DNA of 64,000 bases, taken from positions 11,855,701-11,919,700 of the forward strand of contig JAVTVX010000004.1 in the NCBI GenBank assembly GCA_033439265.1, in the 5' to 3' direction. This DNA comes from Dillenia suffruticosa. Lineage: Eukaryota; Streptophyta; Magnoliopsida; Dilleniales; Dilleniaceae. Positions 1-11,589 of the stretch are shown piece by piece (position 1 is the first letter of the stretch; the number at the start of each line of letters is the position of its first letter). The notes beneath the pieces are model-generated. The model saw only the letters and a program-made list of their open reading frames with translations. It made no database searches and was not told the DNA's origin. The position numbers were made by a program, and so were the translations under genes.

Positions 1-3000
1 AGGCTGTCATGCTTCTTCTCAATGGCGAAACCATTCCTCAGCTCTTCATCACTATTGTTCGCTATGTTTTGCCCTCTGAAGACCACACCATTCAGAAACT
101 CTTGCTTCTCTACCTGGAGATCATTGAGAAGACCGATGCTCGTGGTCGTGTTTTGCCTGAGATGATCTTGATCTGTCAGAATCTTAGGAACAATCTTCAA
201 CATCCCAATGAGTACATTCGCGGAGTCACTCTCAGATTCCTCTGCCGATTGAACGAGACCGAGATTATTGAGCCCTTGATCCCTTCTGTTTTGTCTAATT
301 TAGAGCATCGCCACCCATTTGTTCGACGAAATGCCATATTGGCTGTGATGTCCATTTACAAGCTCCCACAAGGCGAACATATGCTGGCCGATGCACCGGA
401 GACCATTGAGAAGGCTTTATCCACAGAACAGGACCCATCTGCCAAGAGAAATGCGTTCTTGATGTTGTTTACTTGTGCACAGGACAAGGCCTTGAATTTC
501 TTGTTTACCCATATTGACAGGATTTCGGATTGGGGTGAGCAGCTTCAGATGGTGGTGTTGGAGTTGATTCGTAAGGTTTGTCGAACAAATCGGGGTGAAA
601 AAGGGAAGTACATTAAGATTATCATTTCTCTGTTGAATGCGCCTTCCACTGCTGTGATATATGAATGTGCAGGGACGCTTGTGTCTCTCTCATCTGCCCC
701 AACTGCTATAAGGGCAGCTGCAAATACCTATTGCCAGCTGTTATTGTCCCAGAGCGATAACAATGTGAAGCTTATTGTACTCGATAGGCTCAACGAGCTC
801 AAAACTTCTCACCGGGACATAATGGTTGAAATGATTATGGATGTGCTTAGGGCACTGTCGAGCCCGAATCTTGATATTCGTAGGAAGACTGTTGATATTG
901 CCTTGGAGTTGATTACTCCAAGGAATATTGATGAAGTTGTTCTTACTCTGAAGAAGGAAGTTGTTAAGACCCAAAGTGGAGAGCTTGAGAAGAATGGGGA
1001 GTACCGGCAGATGCTTGTCCAAGCCATCCATTCATGTGCAATTAAATTTCCAGAGGTTGCAAGCACTGTTGTTCATCTTTTGATGGACTTTTTGGGCGAC
1101 AGCAATGTTGCTTCGGCTATGGATGTGGTTGTTTTTGTGCGGGAGATCATTGAAACAAACCCCAAATTGCGGGTTTCAATAATTACAAGGCTGTTGGACA
1201 CCTTTTACCAGATCCGCGCTGCAAGGGTTTGCTCTTGTGCTCTTTGGATCATCGGAGAGTATTGCCTTTCGCTCTCCGAAGTTGAGTGTGGGATTGCAAC
1301 CATCAAGCAATGTCTTGGGGATCTCCCATTTTACACAGCCGTAGAAGAGGGGGATTCGACTGAGGCTTCAAAAGCATCTCAGCAAGTGAATGCCATCACT
1401 GTATCTTCTAGAAGACCTGCTATACTTGCAGATGGGACATATGCCACTCAGAGTGCAGCTTCGGAAACTGCTCTGTCTCCACCAGCCCTTGTCCAAGGAT
1501 CCTTGGCTTCTACTGGAAATCTAAGATCATTGATTCTAACCGGTGACTTTTTCCTTGGCGCTGTTGTGGCATGCACGCTGACTAAGCTTATTTTGAGGTT
1601 GGAAGAGGTTCAGCCTTCAAAAAGCGAAGTGAACAAAGCATCCACTCAGGCTTTGCTAACTATGGTTTCAATGCTTCAGTTGGGAGAGTCATCATTTCTC
1701 CCTCACCCTATCGATAATGACTCTCGGGATAGGATTGTGCTCTGTATAAGATTGCTTTGCAACACTGGCGATGAGATCCGCAAAATTTGGTTGCAGTCTT
1801 GCAGACAGAGTTTTGTTAAAATGCTTGCAGATAAGCAATTCCGTGAAACTGAGGAAATAAAAGCAAAGGCTCAGATATCTCATGCTCAACCTGATGATCT
1901 TATTGACTTCTACCATTTGAAGAGTAGAAAGGTGAGATTTTACTTTTGTTCATTATCCTTATATTTTATAGCTGGACAAGGATGTGGATACTTTGCTCGT
2001 AATATGGTTATTGAAATTTTGCTGTTGCAAAATGACATTGTCATATACTTTTGTGGTTTTGTTCTGTTATATCACATTTACCTGATTGACTTCTGTACCG
2101 CTAATTTCTCTTCAAGGCACTTCCATTCGTTTACTTGATGGTATATTGATTAGGATCATGATATATGGATGGATTTCTTTGATTTGTTGAGTGGATATTT
2201 GTACTTCAGTATTTTTAGCTACATCAATTTTGAAGAGTACTTCATTTGTTCCAAAGATTATAGGTCAGAAGACTTCTGAGTTCATATCTATGTACTTATA
2301 TATCTTCCCTTTTTTTCCTCTCTTTCTTTTGAATTGCTTATCCATACAAGCTCAACACCTACTCGCACTGTGTGTTTCTGATTCAACATCTTCTGGTTCT
2401 GTGCTGGATACATACATGATCTGCATTCTTTAAAATTTCGTTCTTTTTTTTTTCTCTCTCTCTCCCTCTCTTCATTTCTATGCTTCAGTTTGAGCCTTTT
2501 GTCAATCTTATTGCCATTACACTATGTGGTTCCATTCGTTTTGTGGGTTTTTTGGGATATGTCAATAAATAAGAAGTGGTTGGATGAAGCACTGAAGTTA
2601 TGAAGCAGTTAAGAGCTGATGACTGATTTTTTTGAGAAAATAGCAGAAATATCTTGTAGTGATTTCAATATCAAATACATGTGCTTAAAGAAATGAGAAG
2701 AAGATTATATGAACTTAATTGAACCTGAGAGTCTCAAGTGCTGTATACAACTTTTTAAGAAGTTTGACTGGGACTGGAAAGCCATTTTCTCTGGGACTTT
2801 AAGTTAGAGTACCTTGACATGCAAAACTAATTTTGATATATTTAAGGTGGCACAAAAATCTGTGATTGTTGCTGTACGTGGTGCCTGGATTCAATGATCC
2901 AGTTTGTGCTGGCGCCTATGTAACAGTCCATTAGTAAGTTCTTAAATGGGATTATGCATGAAGTACAGGCCTTAAGCTATTCTAATTTATCAAACAGAAA

Positions 3001-3590
3001 AAAGCATTGGACTCAGTAGTGTAGGTATGCTTGTAAATTTGGAAATCTTTAATGAAACTTGGCTCATAATTTGATGAGATTGATCTACAATGATAAATCC
3101 TGCATAACATCGGGGTCATAATCACAAATGGTTTATTTTATAATATTAAAATCCTAATTATAACATTGAAATTTTGTCCCCCACATGTGCCCTTTTTATG
3201 TTCATCGGTTTTATAGTTCTATTGCTAATCCTATGCAATGCATGCTTTATTTTTGTAATCCATTAACTTAATAATTCTTTATCAAAATTTTAACTTGTAC
3301 GTGCTAGCTATGAACTATTTTGGATGATTTTTGCATCTTTGAAATCAATATTCTGTGATTAAGTTATCTCTGGATATTTTGGCATTCTTTTTGGGGGAGA
3401 ATTTTTAGCAACTTCTGATGTTTGGTTATAGATGCCGGGGTAAACTATTTTCAGTGACAGACTGGGTCAAAGGTAAAATGTTGCTCTTTTGCTATGGAAG
3501 CTTCTTATCTGGGAATCTTATCATTCAACTACTATATGATTGCGTATCAATATGCTGTTCCATCTTGAGAAGTTCATAGTGCTTTGCTGC

Positions 3591-3645
<55 letters not shown>

Positions 3646-6316
3646 GGAGGAGGGAGTTTGAGCTCACATTTACGAGACCTTCAGTTGCATGTAAAGGAGT
3701 TAGACCATTTTGTTCTCAGACACACCATGGAAGTTGAATTTATTTGTTTGAATTTTTGTGGATTTTCAGGGTATGAGCCAGCTTGAATTGGAGGATGAGG
3801 TTCAAGATGATTTAAAACGCGCTACTGGAGAGTTTACAAAGGATGGAGATGATGCAAATAAACTGAACCGCATTCTTCAGCTTACTGGATTCAGTGATCC
3901 AGTTTATGCTGAAGCATATGTAACAGTCCATCACTATGACATTGTTCTTGATGTCACTGTTATTAATCGTACCAAGGAGACCCTTCAGAATTTATGCTTG
4001 GAATTAGCCACCATGGGTGATCTCAAACTTGTTGAACGCCCACAGAATTACACTCTAGCTCCTGAATCAAGCAAACAAATACGAGCAAACATCAAAGTTT
4101 CATCAACTGAGACAGGGGTCATTTTTGGGAACATTGTCTACGAAACATCCAATGTGATGGAACGAACAGTTGTTGTACTCAATGACATCCATATTGATAT
4201 CATGGACTATATTTCTCCTGCATCTTGTGCTGATGTGGCATTCAGAACTATGTGGGCAGAATTTGAGTGGGAAAACAAGGTATGCTTGCTATGCAAAAGC
4301 ATGTTCTGCTATTACAATGGGACTTGCTTGCAAATCTGCCAGTTAAGATCTAATTTATCATATCAATGGGGTTGTCGTATTCAGTTATTTTTCTTTCAAA
4401 TATTATATTCATATTACTCCTTGTTTCATCAAACCTTTAGTGAGAACATACTAATATGTTGTAGCGAGGCCTATGCCTATAGTTAACTTTTGTAAGAAAA
4501 ACCATGCCAACATTGATACTGGGGTTGGAAAGAGAATGGCTTTGGGCCATTTGCATTTGGTGAGCCAGTAGCTCTAGAATCTTATATATTGTGGTCCTAT
4601 TTTAATTATGCTGATTGATGATGTTATGGAAAAGATAACAGTTATCATCGCATTGACAAAGAATGTTATTATAGTGAAGTAGGTGCTTAATGGTGTTGGT
4701 TTTTCTGGTGGTTGCTTAGAATGTTTGAAAACAGGGAATCAATGATCCAGGTCTGCTAATTATCCTGAATCCAGATTATGTGTTTGTTGTCATCATAATC
4801 ATCGTTGAAACTCATGTAATTAACATGCAAATTGTGTTGATCATAGGTTGCTGATTGCTTTATGAATTATCTTTATTGTGCGTTTTCTTCCCCTTCTCTT
4901 TTGGCCTTTGTATCATTATGTTTTGCTAATAGACACCTCTGCAGATGCAAGACTCTGGATATTGGTTTGACTTAATATATCTGGCTGCAGACAAATCCTA
5001 TTCTCAGACTTGTATATGAATATTGTTCGTGGTCTTTTTTTAACAGTTGTCTTGTGATAGGCTTAGTTGCTACTCCTACATGCACTTTTTGTTTGTGATT
5101 GTTAAGTCTTATTTGCAGGACTCACACTTTTGCAATATATAAGCCACATTCCTTCAGCAGTGTAGCTTCTTTCTTTTCTATCTGCTCTTTTTTGTTTCAT
5201 ACCTTATCATTTTTTTCTCTGTACTGCCCCTTGAACTGTGCAATGCAGTTTAGGTACTTTAACTTACAGATATACTCCTTTTCTTTAAGGTGGCTGTGAA
5301 CACTGTTATTCAAGATGAGAAGGACTTCCTGAACCATATTATCAAGTCAACAAACATGAAGTGCCTTACTCCACCGTAAGTTCTTGTATTTTGTGTTTCT
5401 ATTTATTCCTTTGATGTTTACTTGGGTCTGAGAGAAACATACATATTGGGTTATTTCTTCAGTTAACGGTGTGCTCGAAGGTATTTAGAAAAAATAATTA
5501 CCAATTGCTGCTCTTCTGAATGTTTAATAATGATGAGGAAACAAGTGGAGATGACTTATCCACACTCCATATCCATTTTCTTTTATACTCAACATTGATA
5601 GGATAAGTATGGAAGTAAAAGTTTTGTTATCAAATTTGTTAGTGTGAATGATCAACTGAAAATTTCATTGAGTTAATTTCATTTTATTTCCATCTCTAAC
5701 CAAGATATGATGTTCCATTTCTTGCTGTTCTAAAATTCTGGAATAGGACCCAAAGGAAAGAGGGGAACAAATGTCACATTAGACTCTCCTTTGTTTTCTT
5801 TTCCTATCTTATGGCTTATGGTCTAGCCTATTTTGTATTCTATCCACCCAAAATAGCTGACTGACTGGAATTGCAATGTTCTGCCTTAGGTGTATTAGAG
5901 GCATTCTTCACTTGTGTTTATTTTATTTTATTTTTTCTTTTCATGCACCATTGTGCTAATCAGCTGACCCCAAAATTTGGGGTTATGGCTCTGTTTGTTG
6001 TTATTGTATGCACCATCGTGCTAATGATATGAAATTTGGGGAAGCTCCTGATCTCCCTGTCCTTTTTTCTCGACCTTATTTTCTTTTCTTATATTGCTGC
6101 TTTGGCACCAGATCGGCACTGGAAGGAGAGTGTGGTTTCCTTGCTGCCAATCTTTATGCGAAGAGTGTTTTTGGAGAAGATGCTTTGGTAAATGTTAGCA
6201 TTGAGAAACAGGCAGATGGTAAGCTGAGTGGATATATCAGAATAAGGAGTAAAACTCAGGGAATAGCCCTTAGTCTTGGAGACAAAATCACTCTAAAACA
6301 GAAGGGAGGCGCTTAA
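1..6316 (+). CDS. Coatomer subunit beta (beta-COP), 5'-truncated by window edge, four exons visible
   Basis: Beta-COP is a core subunit of the COPI coat, which drives Golgi-to-ER and intra-Golgi vesicle traffic on the cytosolic face of Golgi membranes. Seen: exons <1-1931, 3770-4279, 5290-5375 and 6112-6316, all with GT donors and AG acceptors and an open frame across every junction; stop TAA at 6314-6316. The window holds 909 full codons. The plant family is about 950 residues, so roughly 40 codons lie to the left; the first ATG in view (9) is internal, since codons for A-V precede it in frame. Exon 1 encodes the HEAT-like adaptin N-terminal solenoid ([35 protein letters not shown]). Exons 2-4 encode the C-terminal appendage, ending [14 protein letters not shown]. 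Intron 1 (1838 bp) carries a (CT)n tract and a degenerate copy of part of exon 2. The coding sequence looks intact. Identity is from recognition of the family, not a search. Confidence 0.96.
2884..2932 (+). repeat. Degenerate partial copy of beta-COP exon 2 inside intron 1
   Basis: This ~49-bp stretch matches the exon 2 part at about 3886-3932 (encoding [15 protein letters not shown]) with several substitutions; it would read [15 protein letters not shown] and then hits TAG. It lies about 850 bp upstream of exon 2 in the same orientation. It is probably a relic of a local duplication and not a used exon. Confidence 0.75.
3596..3643 (+). repeat. (CT)n microsatellite in beta-COP intron 1
   Basis: About 24 uninterrupted CT units, 126 bp upstream of the exon 2 acceptor. 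It is an obvious length-polymorphism candidate. Confidence 0.97.
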
Positions 6317-7519
6317 TTTGAACCTGCATCGTTGTTGGCCTTCTGTGTTCATCAATCAGCAATTTCAGTATTGAAGCTGTATCTGCTAATGGGGACCATC
6401 TTTGTTGCTGCGACTTAGATGATTTTCACCTTGAGATACGGTTTTGTTCCTCCATTTTTTGTTTTTGTTTTTTGTTTTTTGTTTTTTTTTTTTTCTTCAT
6501 AGTTATTGCTTTGGACACTATATTGTGACATCACTTTTGCTTTAGTGATAGGGGAAGGATACTCATATATTTGTATCTATCAAGCAAACGAGATTGTCCT
6601 GTACCGGACTATTTTTGCTGTGAATTTGCAAGCAATTTGTCCCCATTCATTTACTATCAGTTTTTTTTTGTCAATTATGAAATGATGTTATGCAGTTATA
6701 ACCTGTTTCTGATTTTTTTTTAAAAAATAGTTTTATGTATTAATTTATTTGGCCAAAAAAAAAATGGTGTTTGAAGGAATGAAAGTAGTTTTTTTAGGTG
6801 TTATCATCTGGGAACTTTGGTATGTCAGTCCGAGTCATAGGTGCTGCATATTGAAGGATCATAATTTGTCTGATTTACATACTATTATTTCCACTAGGTT
6901 TAAGCTCGTGTCATTGCAACTGCAAGACATTAGTTTTGTTGCTTCTAGGTTTTCTATACTCCGATATAATTAACTTTTATTTGGGGGGGGGGGTGGGAAT
7001 TTGCATCAAATATATTTAAATTTTTGGAATCTATTCCAACCAATACTTTTAAGATCGTCGGACTTTGGGGTAAAATTGATAGCAGAAGTTTGCTCTTAAG
7101 TTGGGTTGGGATAGGAGCGAGAGCCAAGTTGGTATATTGGTTGTTGGCATTGTCTATGAGATTTGATAGTTCTCGGTCTGAGTAATGGGAGTTAGTGATG
7201 GCTGCTATTATAGGTGAGGGAGATTGTGTAATGCCTTAAACAAAATGGGTACAGTAGGCAATGGGAACATTTTTTTCCACCTAAGCTATTGAAACTTTGT
7301 ATTGATAGGTCTGTCTGAACCGAAACATGTAGCTTCGTGGTTTTTTTTTTTTATAAATCAAATATCATGTTCCCCGTAAGCCAATGAATGTAAAGTCACC
7401 GGGTAGGAAGATCATAAAATAGATATAGCAAAGGTATGGCTCAATTTCCCTAAGGCTTTCCCTCCGCTACTAGGCATGCAACAAGCACTACGAATAGCCT
7501 TTAAGATTTTCTAATCTTA
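6317..7519. other. Gene-free 3' flank of beta-COP
   Basis: No exon, RNA gene or transposon could be supported. It holds the presumed 3' UTR of beta-COP (first few hundred bases), a T-rich tract with GTTTTT repeats near 6460-6495, and a run of ten G near 6984. The short open frame at 6749-6973 has no recognisable content. Confidence 0.6.
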
Positions 7520-8330
7520 ATGAATCGTCTCTCTCTCTCTCTCTTACATTCTCTCTGTCTCTCTCTATCTTTGCCAGCAACAAAGATACCTTCTGTTTTT
7601 TCCTTTCTCTACATTTCTTGGTCTTCCATGCCCAACTCTGTTGGCGACGAAGGTACCTTTCTCTCTTTCTTTTTCTTTGTTTCACTCTCAATTTGTACTT
7701 ATCTTTCTTCTTTTGATCCACGATATATTTCAACAAAAAGATAAGAGAGAGAGAGAGACAGAAATGAAGACAAGAGAAAGAGAGTGAGAAAAGATATAAA
7801 AGAGAGAGAAAAGAGAAAGAGGATAAAGAAGATAGAGGATTTGGATCTTGGATTTAGATCTTGGATCATCAATCTGGATTTGGTTTGAGAGAAAATAGAA
7901 TCAGAGATGAAGTCGGAGAAAGAAAATGGAAAAGAGAAGCCTAATTAGTTCACTTTTTCATCTTGTTAATCAAGCTCTCTCTCTCTCTCTCATCCTTTTT
8001 CTCCCTTTTCCTTTCTTACCTTTTCTCTTTTCTACTATCTCCCTCTCTTCTCTTTCGATCTGTATCGATGACATTTCTCACTTTCTCTTCTTTTCTTTCT
8101 TTCGTCTCTCTCTCCTTGTCTTCGCCTGTAATATTTCTTATCATTCCCTTTTCTCTATCTAAATTCTCTATTCTTTTTCTATCTTCATCAATGATTGATT
8201 CAAATCAATCAAGGGAGAAAGAATCTCAAATCTCGATTGAAGAAATCTTGGAGCATGCACGAGCATATACAATTCATGAGCATGCTTATTTTGAAGAATA
8301 TCCATTGCTATAGAAACGATGCTCTAGACA
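7520..8330. repeat. Pyrimidine/purine-rich low-complexity block
   Basis: Strand-asymmetric DNA: CT-rich at 7525-7690, GA-rich at 7742-7930, CT-rich again at 7970-8160. The open frames here on both strands (S/L-rich on +, R/K/E-rich on -) are products of composition and not convincing genes. The CT-GA-CT arrangement gives imperfect inverted-repeat potential. Confidence 0.7.
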
Positions 8331-9126
8331 TGTTCACCATTTATGAATATTCTTAATTTGGAAGTGAATCCCTCAAATATTGAACCTTTATACATGCTTT
8401 TGTGTAATGACATACTATTCGAGCATCTCACTATCTAGCATACACGCATAATTAGTCCAAAAACTTGGACATGATACAATACACAATATAGAGACACCCG
8501 AGATAATGGTCTCTATATCGTCATTCGGCCTGTTTTAGTGACTATTACCGAGCCACACGGTATGAGCATAACTGTAGCTGTGTGCACAAGTTTTTGGTGC
8601 TTATGTGCAGGAATAGAAGCCTATAGCATCATTCCTTCTTTCATGTGGTTTTTAGGCTCTCTCACCTATGTTTTGTCACAAAGGTTCAATTTCTAACCCC
8701 TCCTCTAGCCAATGAACAATCCCTCTTGAGCACACAGGCAATTTACGCAGCTACATCCACGAGTTTTTTGTGCTTGCGTGTGATTGTACATATCTCCCAC
8801 ACCTAAAATCCTTTGATATTTTTTTAAGCTCTCTCTTATTTTCTTTGTCACAAAAAATCAGACCTCAACTCTACCTCTAACACCTTTATCACCTCACATG
8901 AAAACACATGCGCTTAGAGGCGCGCGTAATTTGCATGATCTGTGTGCGAGCACACACACCATGAGTCCCCCTTCTCCTTACGTACACCTACCGTCTTCTG
9001 TCACACACTAGAATACAAAATTTCACGACCAAATTTCCACTCTTAACATCTCCAACTCCTCATGGCATGAAACTCTACTATAAAGGATCAACAATATTCA
9101 TCCTCATGACATACATATACAACAGC

Positions 9127-9158
<32 letters not shown>

Positions 9159-9965
9159 CATATATAGCTAGCAATACTTGCGTCTATATGGCCTTAATTT
9201 AGTTTTTTCTAAAAACTTATTATATACAAACCATAGATTCTACAAATTTCAAGAAAAAAAAAAGGTGATAAACTTGTCAAAAATGACATTTTGTGATTTG
9301 GAGGGTTGTTTAGTGTCAAGTCATATGATTTCTTAAATTTTTTGGTGATGGTAATGAACACAAACGTGCAAACAAGGAATTTGAATTAATTCAAAATTTG
9401 TCATCAAATTTGTGTTTTGAAGGGTCAAAAACATTGCAAAAGTGGAAACGAAGGTGCTCCAAGATTCAATTTTGTATAAGTCGTTGGATTCTGTATCACC
9501 CAATATGATGATGATTGTATTCAAATTGCAGAGGTGGAATTTCATCAAATTGAGTGCTAAATGTACACTATAGAGTTTCAAAAACATGTGTAGATCCTCA
9601 TGGGAATTGAAATCGAAATTTAAAATTAGAGATGATGAGGAAATTTGAAGTTTTCACAGAAGTCGTTAATGATGAATTTGGAATTTGAAAATGAAGATAA
9701 CTTGTTCAAATCTAGTTTTGTTTTTAGAAAAAAGTCTTAGAAGTGTACCAAATGAAGTTTTGGAGTTTGAATGCAAAAAGAATTGAAGCTAGAATATTCA
9801 AAATTGAAGCCATTTTGAATGTTGTACCAAACTGATTAATTTACGTGATTGAGATAATAGAATACGATACTTGTGATATTTTAAATAGCTTTTGGATAAG
9901 GAAAGTTGTAAGCTTAATGCTTGCTTGCCACCATTTGCAGTTTTGAGCTTTCATCAATGGTGGAC
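8331..9965. other. Gene-free AT-rich interval with (AAAT)n tract
   Basis: No coding or transposon signature recognised. An (AAAT)n microsatellite occupies about 9129-9158. Confidence 0.6.
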
Positions 9966-10465
9966 TATTGGTTAATACGTCTGTGAGGGACATTTTAATT
10001 TGAATTTAAATTCAAATGAGAGAATAATGGGTGATTAACCCATTATCTCACGTTCCCAACTTTCCAAAAAATAATGATCTCTCTGCATATTTTTGTACTT
10101 GTGTAAACTTTTTGAGAGAGAGTTTTGATTAGAGATTTTTTTTCTACACATTATGAGAGAGAATCAAGATAATTGAGTATTGTCAAGTGAGAAATTGAGA
10201 GATTGGTAAAAGACACATTTGAGGAATCGAAAAATTTTGAGTAAGAAATTTTTTTGTTATTGGACTTACCAGATTTTGGGTTAAGATATCATCATATTGT
10301 GATAGTGATTCGATTTCGTGATTACCATTCCGATTGTAAGATTGTTCGAAAAAAGTTTCATACTTTCCAAATTTTTTACACTTATTCATTGAGATATACT
10401 CGAAATTTAATCTTTTAATTTTTCAAAAAATTACCATACTTTTGTTAGAGTGAAATAAATCTAAA
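9966..10465 (+). repeat. 5' LTR of copia element D
   Basis: About 500 bp. It matches the 3' LTR across its first ~240 bp and at its end (GTGAAATAAATCTAA). It contains a 20-bp perfect palindrome at 9998-10017 and a hairpin with 9-bp arms at 10024-10032 / 10038-10046. The expected terminal TG is mutated to TA. Confidence 0.8.
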
Positions 10466-11589
10466 ATTGATATTAGAGCGTAATTAAATTTATTAAAAAT
10501 TTTTGAATTTTTTTGGATACAAAATGTGTAGGGTAAAAATTTAGCCTCTGGATCACAAATGAGTTTCATCAATCTGATGATACGATGAGATTACCTATGA
10601 CCCATATATTACAAATATGATTTTTTGAATTTTTTGAGAATGTTTAGAGCATTAGATGTCCGATTGAAATTTTTGGCCATGAATGGTGCCCCAAAACATT
10701 AGAACTTAGATCTGTTGAGTTTAAGAATGAATTGATCTATAAAAATACTCTAGAAATATTTATCATGTTCTATTCTATATTTTTGACATATTAATTGTGG
10801 TTTTTGGTCACCGGAAAATGGATTTCCTCCCTTGGTTGCGAAGGGTTGTGAAGGGGAATTTCAAATCGCTGAAATTAGGACTTGAATCTTCAAATAAATC
10901 GTGTTTACGATAAATTGTGAAATTAGATTACGGTTTCGGGTGAAATCAGTGCTCAAAAGTAGCCAGAAATGGGATTTCTGACAATCGAGTCAAGACGACC
11001 CGGTTATAGCCCCATCGGGTGAGGAAGAACTAGCCCAGACCCATGAGCGTGTGGAGTACATGCACGCTGAGGCATGTGACGTGCATAGGGGCTGGCGCGT
11101 GGAGCATACATGCAAGAAAGGCGTGTGAACATCAAGATTGGGGCTTTAGGTTTGGTTGACCAGAGACGCTGGTCGCACGTAGCGCATCTAGTGTGTATGC
11201 CAGCACACAGGTGGCGCATGCATGCATGTGGTAGTGCATGCATGCATGTGGCGGTGCATGGGATCTCTGGCAGTGCGTTAGGTCCTTCCAAATTGATTTT
11301 TTCAATTATTTTGAGAGTTCCACATTATTAAATGTGACCTTTTATAGGTTTTTGTATACCGAATCCAAATCTGAATGGTAAGATATGTTATCGGGTCATG
11401 GCGTATGGTGTCCATTGACTCGTACGTTCGCTTTGGAGTCTATACTCGAATCATTTAAAAATTATTGATTCGAAGGGTGTACAAAATTATAAGAATAAGT
11501 ATCATACGTTACTAACATCTCTTTTTTTTTTTACATAACAGAGATAATAGATGCAATAAAAACTGTTGTATTTGATCTAGTAAATCGAG
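10466..11589 (+). other. Leader region of element D with GC-rich 20-bp tandem motif
   Basis: This is the segment between primer site and gag. Most is AT-rich, but 10980-11290 is abruptly GC-rich and contains two adjacent copies of a 20-bp unit (11214-11233, 11234-11253) built on alternating GCATGCATGCATG, with a decayed third. The open frames on both strands here are likely chance. Confidence 0.55.

Noticed and set aside
3758..4486. A separate 242-codon gene
   Set aside because: It is exon 2 of beta-COP (3770-4279) with intronic sequence read through at both ends.
7488..8313. Several overlapping open frames on both strands
   Set aside because: They follow from CT/GA low-complexity composition (Ser/Leu or Arg/Lys/Glu strings), have no domain, no splice context, and overlap on opposite strands.
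11004..11331. Opposed 95- and 73-codon open frames
   Set aside because: They lie in the GC-rich repeat island of a dead retrotransposon; residue patterns mirror the GCATGC repeat.
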